From contig NZ_CP133784.1 of the NCBI RefSeq assembly GCF_034353875.1, forward strand, positions 4,616,501 to 4,680,500: a stretch of 64,000 nt of DNA, read 5' to 3'. Source of the stretch: Pseudomonas sp. MH9.2. Its GTDB lineage: Bacteria > Pseudomonadota > Gammaproteobacteria > Pseudomonadales > Pseudomonadaceae. Under the pieces are notes generated by a model. The model made no database searches. It worked only from the letters and a program-made list of their open reading frames with translations, and was not told the origin of the DNA. The position numbers and the translations under genes are program-made. Shown in pieces: positions 7,383 through 17,341 of the stretch; within the stretch, counting starts at the first letter, position 1, and every line of letters starts with the position of its first letter.

Positions 7383-10019
7383 ATGGCTGATATCGATGTA
7401 CGTTTGCGTGAGGACGTTCACCTGTTGGGTGAGCTGTTGGGCAACACCATTCGTGAGCAACACGGGGCTGAATTTCTCGACAAGATCGAGCGTATCCGCA
7501 AGGCGGCCAAAGCCGGGCGCCGTGATTCGGCGGCGGGCACCGAGCAGCTGAGTTCAAGCCTGGACGAGCTGAGTGAGGATGAACTTTTGCCGGTGGCAAG
7601 GGCGTTCAACCAGTTTTTGAACCTGGCCAATATTGCCGAGCAATATCAACTTATCCACAGGCGCGATGATTCCCAGCCTCAGCCCTTTGAATCCCGCGTA
7701 CTGCCTGAATTGCTTGAGCGTCTGAAAAAAGCCGGGCATAGCCCCGAGGCCTTGGCTCGACAGTTGGGCAAGCTGGAAATCGAGCTGGTGTTGACCGCTC
7801 ACCCGACCGAAGTCGCACGACGGACGCTGATTCAAAAGTACGACGCCATCGCCGAGCAGCTGGCGGCGCTTGATCATCGCGACCTGAATGCCGCCGAGCG
7901 CGAACAAATCACAGTGCGCTTGCAGCGATTGATCGCCGAAGGCTGGTACACCGAAGAAATTCGCCGCACACGCCCGACCCCCATCGATGAGGCGAAGTGG
8001 GGCTTTGCGGTGATTGAGCGCTCGCTGTGGCATGCCATCCCCCATTACTTGCGCAAGGCAGATCGTGCTTTGCATGCCGCGACCGGGCTGCACTTGCCGC
8101 TGGAGGCCGCACCGATCCGTTTTGCCTCGTGGATGGGCGGTGATCGCGACGGCAACCCGAATGTCACCGCAGCGGTCACCCGCGAAGTCTTGCTGCTGGC
8201 GCGCTGGATGGCTGCGGACCTTTACCTGCGTGACATCGAACAACTGGCCTCTGAACTCTCTATGCAGCAGGCCAGCGCCGAGTTACGCGCGGCGGCGGGT
8301 GATAGCGCCGAACCCTACCGAACCGTGCTCAAGCAACTGCGTGATCGCCTGCGAGCGACCCGTAACTGGGCGCAATCTTCCCTGGCCGTCACGCAGCCGG
8401 CGCCCGATAACATTCTGCAGAACAACCGTGATCTGCTAGAGCCGCTGCAACTGTGTTTTCAGTCGCTGCACGCGTGCGGCATGGGCGTGATTGCCGACGG
8501 TCCATTACTGGACTGCCTGCGGCGCGCCGTCACGTTCGGTCTGTTTCTGGTGCGTCTGGATGTGCGCCAGGACGCCAGTCGCCACAGCGCGGCAATGACT
8601 GAAATCACCGACTATCTGGGCCTCGGTCGTTACGAGGAATGGGATGAAGAAACCCGCATCGCCTTCCTCCTGCGCGAACTGAACAACCGGCGGCCGCTGT
8701 TGCCGAGTCACTTCAAACCGGCTGCCGATACCGCCGAGGTCCTAGCCACGTGCCGGGAAGTGGCGGCGGCACCGGCAGCCTCATTGGGCTCCTACGTGAT
8801 CTCGATGGCGGGCTCGGCCTCCGATGTGTTGGCGGTCCAACTGCTGCTCAAAGAGGCCGGGCTGCAACGGCCGATGCGTGTGGCGCCGTTGTTCGAAACC
8901 CTGGCCGACCTGGATAACGCGGGTCCGGCGATCCAGCACCTGCTCAGCCTGCCGGGCTATCGCTCGCGCCTGCATGGCCCGCAGGAAGTGATGATCGGGT
9001 ATTCCGACTCGGCCAAGGATGCCGGCACTACGGCGGCTGCCTGGGCGCAATACCGGGCGCAGGAAAACCTGGTGGAGATCTGCCGCGAGCAACAGGTCGA
9101 ATTGCTCTTGTTCCATGGTCGCGGCGGTACCGTCGGGCGTGGGGGTGGTCCTGCGCATGCGGCGATTCTGTCGCAACCGCCGGGGTCGGTGGCCGGGCGT
9201 TTCCGCACCACTGAGCAGGGCGAGATGATTCGCTTCAAGTTCGGCTTGCCGGACATTGCCGAGCAAAACCTCAACCTGTACCTGGCGGCGGTGCTCGAAG
9301 CGACCTTGCAGCCACCGCCCATGCCAGAGCCTGCGTGGCGGCAGATGATGGATCACTTGTCGGCTGACGGCGTCAGCGCATACCGCGCGGTGGTGCGCGA
9401 GAACCCTGAGTTCGTTGAGTATTTCCGCCAGGCAACCCCTGAGCAGGAATTAGGCCGCTTGCCGTTGGGCAGTCGCCCGGCCAAGCGCCGCGAAGGTGGG
9501 GTGGAGAGTCTGCGTGCGATCCCATGGATCTTCGCCTGGACCCAGACCCGCCTGATGCTGCCCGCCTGGCTCGGCTGGGAAGCGGCGCTGAGTAAGGCGC
9601 TGGAGCGTGGCGAGAGCGACCTGTTGGCTCAGATGCGTGAGCAGTGGCCTTTTTTTCGTACCCGAATCGATATGTTGGAGATGGTCCTGGCCAAAGCCGA
9701 CAGCGATATTGCCCGAATGTATGACGAACGGTTGGTGGAGGCCCGTCTGCAACATTTAGGCGCGCACTTGCGCGACCTATTGTCGCAGGCGTGCACCACG
9801 GTCCTGGGACTCACGGGCCAATCTCGCCTACTTGCACATAGCCCTGAAACGCTGGAGTTCATTAGTCTGCGCAACACGTATCTGGACCCGCTGCATTTGC
9901 TTCAGGCCGAGCTTCTGGCCCGCTCGCGCAAGCGAGAGGCGACTTTGGACAGTCCTTTGGAACAGGCGTTACTGGTGTCTGTGGCGGGCATCGCTGCCGG
10001 ATTGCGCAACACAGGTTGA
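7383..10019 (+). CDS. ppc: Phosphoenolpyruvate carboxylase
   Basis: An 878-residue enzyme that adds bicarbonate to phosphoenolpyruvate to make oxaloacetate, refilling the TCA cycle. The full family length is present. The catalytic His is at about residue 140 in [12 protein letters not shown]. The second signature is [14 protein letters not shown], near residue 580, with [10 protein letters not shown] just before it. The C-terminus (RNTG) has the typical ending needed for the effector and active site. The ATG start has AGAAGGG upstream. The 285 bases between ppc and adk hold no gene I can support. This and adk-tsaB downstream match PA3687-PA3685. Confidence 0.98.
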   Translation: MADIDVRLREDVHLLGELLGNTIREQHGAEFLDKIERIRKAAKAGRRDSAAGTEQLSSSLDELSEDELLPVARAFNQFLNLANIAEQYQLIHRRDDSQPQPFESRVLPELLERLKKAGHSPEALARQLGKLEIELVLTAHPTEVARRTLIQKYDAIAEQLAALDHRDLNAAEREQITVRLQRLIAEGWYTEEIRRTRPTPIDEAKWGFAVIERSLWHAIPHYLRKADRALHAATGLHLPLEAAPIRFASWMGGDRDGNPNVTAAVTREVLLLARWMAADLYLRDIEQLASELSMQQASAELRAAAGDSAEPYRTVLKQLRDRLRATRNWAQSSLAVTQPAPDNILQNNRDLLEPLQLCFQSLHACGMGVIADGPLLDCLRRAVTFGLFLVRLDVRQDASRHSAAMTEITDYLGLGRYEEWDEETRIAFLLRELNNRRPLLPSHFKPAADTAEVLATCREVAAAPAASLGSYVISMAGSASDVLAVQLLLKEAGLQRPMRVAPLFETLADLDNAGPAIQHLLSLPGYRSRLHGPQEVMIGYSDSAKDAGTTAAAWAQYRAQENLVEICREQQVELLLFHGRGGTVGRGGGPAHAAILSQPPGSVAGRFRTTEQGEMIRFKFGLPDIAEQNLNLYLAAVLEATLQPPPMPEPAWRQMMDHLSADGVSAYRAVVRENPEFVEYFRQATPEQELGRLPLGSRPAKRREGGVESLRAIPWIFAWTQTRLMLPAWLGWEAALSKALERGESDLLAQMREQWPFFRTRIDMLEMVLAKADSDIARMYDERLVEARLQHLGAHLRDLLSQACTTVLGLTGQSRLLAHSPETLEFISLRNTYLDPLHLLQAELLARSRKREATLDSPLEQALLVSVAGIAAGLRNTG

Positions 10020-10286
10020 GGGTGTCGGGCGCTACCCGGGGTGGGCGGCGCCTGTCATAAAGTGGCAAGATAGTGACCTTTGGCGACGCATCCTTATAAG
10101 GTTGCACCCCGTCGCAACTTTTGGCGGGGGTACTTTTGGGTGCCGGTACGCCACGAGTTGCTGCGACTTTTGGTAGCTTGTGTGGGGATAGTCTGCTGTG
10201 TATCTTGATCAGCCTTTAGCCAATCTTCGGCTGAATCCCTTTTTTGAGATTGGCCCCATGAGGCGAGTCTGACAATATCCATATAA

Positions 10287-10952
<666 letters not shown>

Positions 10953-10969
10953 TAGCGCTTTTGGGAATG

Positions 10970-10997
10970 AACTACGGCCCGCTTGCGGGCCGTAGTT
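10970..10997. terminator. Perfect 12-bp hairpin after adk
   Basis: AACTACGGCCCG and its exact reverse complement flank a four-base CTTG loop, 17 bases past the adk stop. Only a weak T-rich tail (GTTTAT) follows, so termination may be partial. That would allow some read-through into tsaB, 40 bases on. Confidence 0.7.
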
Positions 10998-11038
10998 GTT
11001 TATACTGTTGCACTTTTTTGATCATGACGGAAACACCG

Positions 11039-11719
11039 ATGACCACCTTGCTGGCCCTGGATACCGCCACTGAAGCCTGCTCTGTCGCCTTGCTGCACGA
11101 TGGCAAGGTGTGGAGTCACTACGAGGTGATTCCGCGCCTGCACGCCCAGCGCCTGTTGCCGATGATCAAGGATCTGCTGGCCGAGGCGGGAATTGCCCTG
11201 TCCGCCATCGACGCCATTGCCTTCGGCCGTGGTCCCGGCGCGTTTACCGGTGTGCGGATCGCGATTGGTGTCGTTCAGGGGTTGGCTTTCGCCCTGGAGC
11301 GCCCAGTGTTACCGGTGTCGAACCTGGCGGTACTGGCGCAACGCGCTTTCCGTGAACACGGTGCCCGACAGGTCGCTGCCGCCATCGATGCGCGCATGGA
11401 TGAAGTGTATTGGGGCTGCTACCGTGAAACAGCGGGTGAAATGCGTCTGGTCGGTGCCGAAGCAGTGTTGCCGCCGGAACACGCCGGTTTACCTGTCGAT
11501 TCGACGGGCGACTGGTTTGGCGCAGGGACTGGCTGGGGCTACGCTGATCGGATCGCGGTCAAGCTGGCAGGGCAGGATGCTGGAATGCTGCCCCATGCGC
11601 AGGATTTGCTGACGCTGGCCACCTTCGCCTGGCAGCGCGGTGAAGCTATTGTGGCCGATGACGCGCAACCGATTTACCTGCGTGACAAAGTGGCGACACC
11701 CAAAGCTCGACCACTCTGA
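11039..11719 (+). CDS. tsaB: tRNA threonylcarbamoyladenosine synthesis protein TsaB
   Basis: A 226-residue ASKHA-fold protein that pairs with TsaD and TsaE to make N6-threonylcarbamoyladenosine at position 37 of ANN-decoding tRNAs. The N-terminal nucleotide-fold strand LALDTATEACSVAL and the motif GRGPGAFTGVRI, both typical of TsaB, are present. The ATG at 11039 (MTTLLALD) gives the family's usual N-terminus; an in-frame ATG five codons earlier is possible. It functionally links to the tcdA-csdA-csdE genes further on, which turn t6A into the cyclic form. Downstream lies a small unknown gene, as in PAO1 (PA3685-PA3684). Confidence 0.95.
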   Translation: MTTLLALDTATEACSVALLHDGKVWSHYEVIPRLHAQRLLPMIKDLLAEAGIALSAIDAIAFGRGPGAFTGVRIAIGVVQGLAFALERPVLPVSNLAVLAQRAFREHGARQVAAAIDARMDEVYWGCYRETAGEMRLVGAEAVLPPEHAGLPVDSTGDWFGAGTGWGYADRIAVKLAGQDAGMLPHAQDLLTLATFAWQRGEAIVADDAQPIYLRDKVATPKARPL

Positions 11720-11870
11720 GTTCCTATGTCACCTGTAACTGATGCAAATGCGACACTTTATCGGCGTTTTAGAACCTTTTGAGCAATATGTGGTCTAGTA
11801 ATCGTTCGGATATTTGCCAAGTATCGTCCGTGCAGCTAGATTGCCATTATCAAAAGCCGAGTACGCATCA

Positions 11871-12173
11871 ATGCGCATAGACGGACCCTCATCACGCTCC
11901 TACCCCATAAAGCGCAAGCCTCGCAAAGGCACTGCGACGGTTGAGGGTTCCTTCGAAGAAGTGGACAGCGAGATCGAAGTTCCGTCCAAAGTGCCTGCCA
12001 AGTCGTCCCGCGCACAAGCTTCAGCCACGAGCAACGTCCCGGCTCGCCAGCAAGACATGATATTCCCCCGTTCCGTCAGCAATCGCGTCGCCTATGCGCT
12101 GGCCAGTTATCTCACCACGGCCAGCTTTGTCGATTGGGATCTGGAAGTGTTGGGCCTCGATCTTCACGTTTGA
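11871..12173 (+). CDS. Small conserved protein, unknown function
   Basis: A 100-residue protein beginning MRIDGPSSRSYP. The first 60 residues are polar, Ser/Lys/Glu-rich and probably disordered. The last 35 (SVSNRVAYALASYLTTA onward) form a plausible amphipathic helix ending in LEVLGLDLHV. No signal peptide or enzyme motif is present. The ATG at 11871 is chosen over an upstream TTG because it gives the conserved-looking N-terminus, but its ribosome site is weak. Its stop codon overlaps a TTG that probably starts the next gene, so the two may be coupled. The position matches PA3684. Confidence 0.72.
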   Translation: MRIDGPSSRSYPIKRKPRKGTATVEGSFEEVDSEIEVPSKVPAKSSRAQASATSNVPARQQDMIFPRSVSNRVAYALASYLTTASFVDWDLEVLGLDLHV

Positions 12174-13039
12174 ATTCTCACCCACTTCCGTATTACCTCG
12201 GTTGCCCGTCCTGGAGTGAAAACGCCTGGCGTGAGTCGCTGTACCCCGAAAGTGCCCGGCCCAACGATTTTCTGGCTCTGTACGCGCAGGTGTTCAACGC
12301 CGTTGAAGGCAATACCACGTTTTATGCGCGGCCCTCGCCGGTCATTGTTCAACGCTGGGCGCAAAGCCTGCCTGAAACCTTTCGCTTCACCGCCAAATTT
12401 CATCGCGACATCAGCCACGGCGGCGACCTGCGTCAACAGCTGCATGCCGCTGAGGACTTCATCCAGCTGCTCGCACCGCTGGGCCAAAGGGTCGCGCCCC
12501 TGTGGCTGCAGTTGCCCGCCAGCTTCGGGCCAGCGCGTCTGGCTGAGTTGGTCAGCTTTATCGATGCTATTGAGCGACCGCTCGCGGTCGAGGTCCGTCA
12601 CTTGGCATTTTTTGCCAAGGGCGATGAAGAGCGGATGCTCAATCGATTACTGCTGGACCGGGGTGTGGAGCGTATTTGCCTCGATCCCCGTGCGCTATTC
12701 AGCTGTGTATCGACCGATCCCGCCGTGCTGCATGCGCAATCGAAAAAGCCCAAAGTCCCTCCACGCCCTGCTGCCCTGACACAATTCCCTCAGGTGCGCT
12801 TTATCGGCCATCCATTGCTCCAGGCCAACGACCCGTTTCTTGTGCCGTGGGTGGAGAAAGTAGCGGGCTGGATTGAAGAAGGGCGCACGCCATATGTGTT
12901 CCTGCACACCCCCGACAACCTCCAGGCGCCAGACCTTGCTCGGCGTTTTCACCAGCAATTGATGGCTCGTCTGCCGGGATTACCGCCACTGGCGACGTTG
13001 CAAAGAGAGCCCGTCGCGCAGCAACTTGGCTTGCTGTAA
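12170..13039 (+). CDS. DUF72 family protein (YecE-like TIM barrel)
   Basis: A 289-residue protein of the DUF72/YecE family. Typical motifs are present: YLGCPSWSENAW near the N-terminus, FNAVEGNTTFYA, FTAKFHRDISH, and AVEVRH in the middle. The fold is expected to be a TIM barrel; the biochemical role of the family is not established. I place the start at the TTG overlapping the stop of the previous gene (TTGA), because an earlier TTG gives an untypical N-terminus. The ribosome site is weak, which fits coupled translation. An isocitrate-lyase-family gene follows after 47 bases. Confidence 0.85.
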   Translation: MNSHPLPYYLGCPSWSENAWRESLYPESARPNDFLALYAQVFNAVEGNTTFYARPSPVIVQRWAQSLPETFRFTAKFHRDISHGGDLRQQLHAAEDFIQLLAPLGQRVAPLWLQLPASFGPARLAELVSFIDAIERPLAVEVRHLAFFAKGDEERMLNRLLLDRGVERICLDPRALFSCVSTDPAVLHAQSKKPKVPPRPAALTQFPQVRFIGHPLLQANDPFLVPWVEKVAGWIEEGRTPYVFLHTPDNLQAPDLARRFHQQLMARLPGLPPLATLQREPVAQQLGLL

Positions 13040-13086
13040 GGTCGACAGTTTCGACTATAAACCGTCAGTCTCCAAGGAGTGTGCAA

Positions 13087-13917
13087 ATGGATTCGCAGTT
13101 ACTTCGCGCCCAACGTTTCAAGTCCTTGCATGAACGAGAGGGGGCTTTTGTCATCCCCAATCCCTGGGATGCTGGCTCGGCCAAGTTGCTCGCTTCGCTG
13201 GGTTTCGAGGCGTTAGCCACGACCAGTGCGGGTCTTGCATTCACACTGGGGCGTGCCGACGCAGAAGGTGCGGTCAGCCGGCAGGAGACCATGGATAATG
13301 TCGCCGCAATCGTCAACGCCACGGCATTGCCAGTGGCCGCGGACTTGGAAAACTGCTTCTCTGACAGCCCCGAAGGCTGCGCTGATACGATTCTGAAAGC
13401 CGCTGCATTAGGTATCGTTGGCGGCTCGATTGAAGATGCCAGTGGTCATGCCGACAACCCGATCTACGCCTTCGAATTGTCAGTGGAACGGGTCAAAGCT
13501 GCCGTTGCCGCAGCGCGCAGCTTACCTTTCCCCTTCATGCTAACCGCCCGTGCCGAGAACCTGCTGCACGGCCGTCTGAACTTCGCGGATACCTTACGCC
13601 GTATTGAAGCCTACGCCGAGGCGGGTGCGGACGTACTATTCGCGCCGGGGCTGCGTACGCGCGACGAAGTCATCGCTGTAGTACGCGCCGTAGCGCCAAG
13701 GCCGGTTAACGTAATAATGGGGCTGAGCGGTGTGACGCTCTCGGTTGCTGATTTGAGCGCTTGCGGGGTCAAGCGGATCAGCGTGGGCTCATCTTTGGCA
13801 AGGGCTGCCTTGGGCGGCTTTTATCGCGCGGCTCAAGAAATCAGTCAGCAAGGCACCTTCACTTATGGCCAACAGGCGTTGCCGTTCGCTCAATTGAATA
13901 CACTGTTCAGCGCGTAG
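13087..13917 (+). CDS. Isocitrate lyase / PEP mutase superfamily protein
   Basis: A 276-residue cytoplasmic TIM-barrel protein of the isocitrate lyase/phosphoenolpyruvate mutase superfamily. The N-terminal IPNPWDAGSAKLL, the acidic metal-site strand AADLENCF and SIEDASG, and the helix after RAENLL are typical. It lacks the KKCGH loop of true isocitrate lyase, so it is more likely a C-C or P-C lyase-like member such as a carboxyphosphonoenolpyruvate mutase or oxaloacetate decarboxylase relative. The exact reaction cannot be read from sequence. The ATG has AAGGAG seven bases upstream. PAO1 carries a similar gene nearby (PA3682 region). Confidence 0.87.
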   Translation: MDSQLLRAQRFKSLHEREGAFVIPNPWDAGSAKLLASLGFEALATTSAGLAFTLGRADAEGAVSRQETMDNVAAIVNATALPVAADLENCFSDSPEGCADTILKAAALGIVGGSIEDASGHADNPIYAFELSVERVKAAVAAARSLPFPFMLTARAENLLHGRLNFADTLRRIEAYAEAGADVLFAPGLRTRDEVIAVVRAVAPRPVNVIMGLSGVTLSVADLSACGVKRISVGSSLARAALGGFYRAAQEISQQGTFTYGQQALPFAQLNTLFSA

Positions 13918-13932
13918 TGTTCGACGCGGTGG

Positions 13933-14553
13933 TTACGCAGCCATGCGCAGGTTTTGCAGAATAATAGGCCGAGCCCAGCCGTTCTCGTAATCCAGATGAC
14001 GTTGCTGAGCAGTGATGGTCTCTGGCTCGAGGGGCAGGGCGGGCTTGTCTGCCAGGTCCCATTCGAGTTCGGCGATGGGCAAGTGCAACGGACGCGGTTG
14101 GGGGCCGAGGCCAGGGTGTGTATCCGCCTGAGGAGGGTTGAGCACCAGTGGGCGGACCCAGCCACTTTCGAAATTCAGCTGCCGCTGCTGCGCGATCATG
14201 TCTGCGACAGTGAACGGTTCGGCCGGCTTGTCCAGCAGGTCGAGTTCAAACTCGGCAATGGGCAGGTGCAGATGTTCTGGGGGGGTACGCTGTACGTCGG
14301 CAACCGCGCAGTCGCGCTGATCGACGATCTGCCCAAGGGTGTCAGTGCCACTCAGCGGTTCGCCGCTGGCGTTTGCTGCAAGGGTGCTGAACTCAGTCGA
14401 AACCTCGGTGTTATCGCCGATTTGCTCGGCCATCGCACGGGCAAACGCATCCTGCCAGAGCTGGGTAACGCCGCCCAAGGCTCGGGAATTGCGGAGGCTG
14501 TAGTCGCCTGCGTGCGACAAATAGCCTATCGGTGAGGGTTGAATATCAGACAT
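13933..14553 (-). CDS. Conserved protein with an internal tandem repeat
   Basis: A 206-residue protein beginning MSDIQPSPIGYL. The C-terminal half is an imperfect duplication of about 44 residues. Unit 1 runs from HLHLPIAEFELDLLDKPAEP to SGWVRPLVL, and unit 2 from LHLPIAELEWDLADKPALP to NGWARPIIL. Each unit also carries AQQRQLNF or AQQRHLDY. The N-terminal half has no domain I recognise. No signal peptide is present. It lies tail to tail with the isocitrate-lyase-family gene and is divergent from rsmJ. Repeated proline/acidic units suggest a binding rather than catalytic role, but that is a guess. Confidence 0.78.
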   Translation of the reverse strand: MSDIQPSPIGYLSHAGDYSLRNSRALGGVTQLWQDAFARAMAEQIGDNTEVSTEFSTLAANASGEPLSGTDTLGQIVDQRDCAVADVQRTPPEHLHLPIAEFELDLLDKPAEPFTVADMIAQQRQLNFESGWVRPLVLNPPQADTHPGLGPQPRPLHLPIAELEWDLADKPALPLEPETITAQQRHLDYENGWARPIILQNLRMAA

Positions 14554-14651
14554 AGCGCTCAGTTGACCGTCCGGCTCTGGCAAAATGCCGGATACTCCTG
14601 TTATCGGCCAATGTTGCCGATCATTAACAAATTAGTTGAGCGTATGGGCAC

Positions 14652-15434
14652 ATGAGTGAGCAACACACGGGCAGCCGCATCCGGGTTGAAACCCTGACAA
14701 GCAACGGACACGCGCAGGCGCTGGACTGGGCACAACGTCTCGGCCTGCCGTTAGAGGACGTCGAAGCAGAATTCGCCCTGCAAGTGACGGACGATGGTTT
14801 GCAGCTACAGCAACTAGGCGCCGACTCTTCGGGCCCGGTGCGAGTGGATTTTGTCGAAGGGGCTGTGGCTCATCGACGCTTGTTCGGTGGTGGCAGTGGG
14901 CAAATGATCGCCAAAGCGGTCGGCATCCAGCCCGGCGTTCGCCCTCGAGTGCTGGATGCGACAGCGGGGTTAGGCAAGGACGCGTTCGTGCTGGCAAGCC
15001 TAGGGTGCAACGTGAGCCTGATCGAGCGTCAGCCGATCATCGCCGCCTTGCTTGAAGATGGCCTGGCCCGTGGCCTGCGGGATCGTGAAGTGGGGCAGAT
15101 CATCGCCCAGATGCGTCTGTTGACCGGCAACTCCATCGACTTGATCCGCGCCTGGGAGGGCGAACCACCGCAAGTGATCTACCTTGACCCGATGTTTCCT
15201 CATCGAGAAAAAACCGCGTTGGTGAAAAAGGAAATGCGCCTGTTCCGGCCGTTGGTGGGCGATGACATGGATGCGCCAGCGCTGCTGGAAGCTGCACTGG
15301 CGCTCGCCACTCACCGGGTCGTGGTCAAACGCCCACGCAAGGCGCCGTGCATCGACGGGCCAAAGCCGAGTTATGCGCTGGATGGAAAGTCCAGCCGCTA
15401 CGACATCTACCCGAAGAAGGCGCTGAAGGGCTGA
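14652..15434 (+). CDS. rsmJ: 16S rRNA (guanine-1516-N2)-methyltransferase
   Basis: A 260-residue SAM-dependent methyltransferase that modifies G1516 of 16S rRNA in the small subunit. The SAM-binding motif [18 protein letters not shown], is at about residues 102-118. The catalytic-type motif YLDPMFPHR follows near residue 177. The N-terminal extension and the C-terminal VVKRPRKAP strand match RsmJ (YhiQ). The ATG start is clear. A REP-like repeat lies between it and the convergent mexL. The place matches PA3680. Confidence 0.93.
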   Translation: MSEQHTGSRIRVETLTSNGHAQALDWAQRLGLPLEDVEAEFALQVTDDGLQLQQLGADSSGPVRVDFVEGAVAHRRLFGGGSGQMIAKAVGIQPGVRPRVLDATAGLGKDAFVLASLGCNVSLIERQPIIAALLEDGLARGLRDREVGQIIAQMRLLTGNSIDLIRAWEGEPPQVIYLDPMFPHREKTALVKKEMRLFRPLVGDDMDAPALLEAALALATHRVVVKRPRKAPCIDGPKPSYALDGKSSRYDIYPKKALKG

Positions 15435-15440
15435 TATCGC

Positions 15441-15492
15441 CTTAGCTGCCTTCGGTAGTCCGCAGGAGCTGCTGAAGGCTACAAATGATCGT
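15441..15492. repeat. Degenerate REP doublet
   Basis: GCAGGAGCTGCTGAAGGCT (15462-15480) resembles the Pseudomonas REP type GTAGGAGCTGCCGAAGGCT. Just upstream, TAGCTGCCTTCGGTAG (15443-15458) resembles its inverse. The pair lies between the convergent rsmJ and mexL genes. Both arms have decayed from the type I remember. Confidence 0.5.
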
Positions 15493-16142
15493 CAGGGCCG
15501 ATAAGCCCGCATAAACAAGCTCACGACTTCCTGAACATGCGCTTCAGCGTCGTGCTCGTCCGGCAGGTCGCCGCAGCCGATCAGCAGGCGAAAATTGCAT
15601 GCGCCCTTGAGCAGGCACAGAAAGTGCTCGGCAGCGAGGTTTGGTTTGTCGATGCTCAGGCTCCCGGCTTTGTCGATCTGGGTCAGAAAGCGCTCCATCT
15701 CCAGCAGAATTCGCTGGGGGCCGGCCTCGAAAAAAATCTGCGATAGCTTAGGGTCCTGGCTGCCCGGTGCGACCATCAATCGATGCAGCGCCAACGAGTC
15801 AGGACTGTTGATCAACGCGTAAAAGCCCCGACCAATCTTCAACAGCAGTGCCTCTACAGGCATGCCATGGGGTATTTCGAAAAACAGCTCGGGCAGTTGC
15901 TCCTCACAGCGCGCCACCACCGCAGCGGAAAATAACGTCTCTTTATCGGTGAAATGGTTGTAAACCGTCAGCTTGGAAACCCCGGCTTCTGCGGCCACGG
16001 CATCCATACTGGTACTGGCGTAACCGTTGCGCACGAACAGGTTTTTCGCGGCGTTAAGAATGGCTTGGCGCTTTGCCAAGTCCTTTGGGCGGCCGGGGCC
16101 CGAAGCGCTTAATGGGGGACGGAGTAATGAATTGTCAGGCAT
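15492..16142 (-). CDS. mexL: TetR-family repressor, MexL-like
   Basis: A 216-residue TetR repressor. A GRPKDLAKRQAIL leader is followed by the helix-turn-helix at about residues 30-75, with YASTSMDAVAAEAGVSKLTV and YNHFTDKETLF. The rest is the ligand domain of the AefR/MexL kind. It is divergent from an RND pump operon, and the whole arrangement (length, order, divergent promoter) matches mexL-mexJ-mexK in PAO1. There MexL represses mexJK and its own gene. The symbol is given on synteny and family grounds. Confidence 0.85.
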   Translation of the reverse strand: MPDNSLLRPPLSASGPGRPKDLAKRQAILNAAKNLFVRNGYASTSMDAVAAEAGVSKLTVYNHFTDKETLFSAAVVARCEEQLPELFFEIPHGMPVEALLLKIGRGFYALINSPDSLALHRLMVAPGSQDPKLSQIFFEAGPQRILLEMERFLTQIDKAGSLSIDKPNLAAEHFLCLLKGACNFRLLIGCGDLPDEHDAEAHVQEVVSLFMRAYRP

Positions 16143-16172
16143 CGTCGTTTTAATAGTGGACTGGTGAGTTTG

Positions 16173-16201
16173 GTATTTCTTACTATACGCTTGAGTACAA
16201 T
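16173..16201 (+). promoter_or_regulatory. Possible mexJ promoter/MexL operator region
   Basis: In the 92-base mexL-mexJ gap, TACAAT (16196-16201) could be a -10 element. The matching -35 position (16173-16178, 17 bases upstream) reads GTATTT. I recall GTATTT as a motif in the MexL binding site of P. aeruginosa, so repressor binding over the -35 is plausible. Neither element is certain. Confidence 0.35.
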
Positions 16202-16234
16202 AATTAAAGCATCCTTTGCCAAAGGTCCATCACC

Positions 16235-17335
16235 ATGTTTCGCGATGCCTTGTCCTTTACCCTGCCGATCAGCCTGGTGTTTTTACTGGCTGCCTGTGGT
16301 CATGAAGAACCTGTTCTGCCCACCGTGCGCCCGGCCATGGTCGTTCAGCCGCAGCCTTCAGCGCAGTCGATGGACAGCTATCCCGGTGAAGTCCGCGCCC
16401 GGTTCGAGCCGGAATTGGCGTTTCGTATCGCCGGCAAGGTGACCAGGCGTCTGGTAGAAGAGGGCGCGAGGGTCAAGGCCAATCAGCCGCTGGCCGAGCT
16501 GGACCCGCAGGATGTGCGCCTGCAGCTGGAAGCGACCCGCGCTCAGGTGACTGCCGCTGAAGCCAATTTGCAATTGGTCCGCTCTGAGCGTGATCGCTAC
16601 AAAACGTTGATGGATCGGCAACTGGTCAGTCGGTCTCAGTTCGACAATGCCGAGAACCTGTTTCGCGCCGGTGAGGCTCGGCTCAAGCAGATCAAGGCCG
16701 AATTCAATGTCGCTGATAATCAGGCCGGCTACGCGGTGCTGCGCGCGCCACAAGACGGTGTGATCGCTCGGCGTCTGGTCGAAGTCGGGCAAGTCGTGGC
16801 GGCGGGGCAGACCATGTTTACCCTGGCGGCCGACGGCGAACGCGAAGTCCTGATCAGTCTGCCAGAGCAAAATTTCGGGCGTTTCAAAACCGGTCAGGCA
16901 GTCACTGTCGAGTTGTGGACGCAACCCGGTCAACGTTTTCCTGGCCGCATCCGTGAGTTGTCGCCTTCTGCCGATCCACGTTCCCGTACCTTCGCCACCC
17001 GCATCGCTTTTGCCGAGGGCAAAGTGCCCGCCGAGTTGGGACAGAGCGCCCGCGTATTTATCCAGACCGAACACACTGTCGCCCTGTCGGTACCGTTGTC
17101 AGCGCTGACTGCCGAGAACGGCGTCAACTACGTGTGGCGGGTCGATGCCGATAACACACTCAAGCGCGTTCCGGTGCGAATCGCTGCCTACGGTCAGGAC
17201 AGCGTGCCCGTTCTCGAAGGCCTCAAAGCTACGGATTGGGTGGTGGCAGCCGGTGTCCATGTGCTGCACGAGGGCGAGCAGGTACGGCCGGTGGATCGCG
17301 GTAATCGAGAAGTGAAACTGGCGGCGAAGGAGTAG
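16235..17335 (+). CDS. mexJ: RND efflux periplasmic adaptor, MexJ-like
   Basis: A 366-residue membrane-fusion protein linking an RND pump to an outer-membrane channel. The N-terminus has a lipoprotein signal (LLAACGHE), so it is anchored in the inner membrane. The order is the usual barrel-sandwich (about 45-80), helical hairpin (about 85-150, QLEATRAQVTAAEANLQLV), lipoyl return (VLRAPQDGVIARRLVEVGQ), beta-barrel and membrane-proximal domain. Length and position match MexJ. AAAGG lies ten bases before the ATG. The mexK start is six bases after the stop. The operon has no outer-membrane channel gene. Confidence 0.9.
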   Translation: MFRDALSFTLPISLVFLLAACGHEEPVLPTVRPAMVVQPQPSAQSMDSYPGEVRARFEPELAFRIAGKVTRRLVEEGARVKANQPLAELDPQDVRLQLEATRAQVTAAEANLQLVRSERDRYKTLMDRQLVSRSQFDNAENLFRAGEARLKQIKAEFNVADNQAGYAVLRAPQDGVIARRLVEVGQVVAAGQTMFTLAADGEREVLISLPEQNFGRFKTGQAVTVELWTQPGQRFPGRIRELSPSADPRSRTFATRIAFAEGKVPAELGQSARVFIQTEHTVALSVPLSALTAENGVNYVWRVDADNTLKRVPVRIAAYGQDSVPVLEGLKATDWVVAAGVHVLHEGEQVRPVDRGNREVKLAAKE

Positions 17336-17341
17336 GCACGG

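Noticed and set aside
7651..7659. TTATCCACA inside ppc
   Set aside because: A single DnaA-box match within coding sequence, expected by chance.
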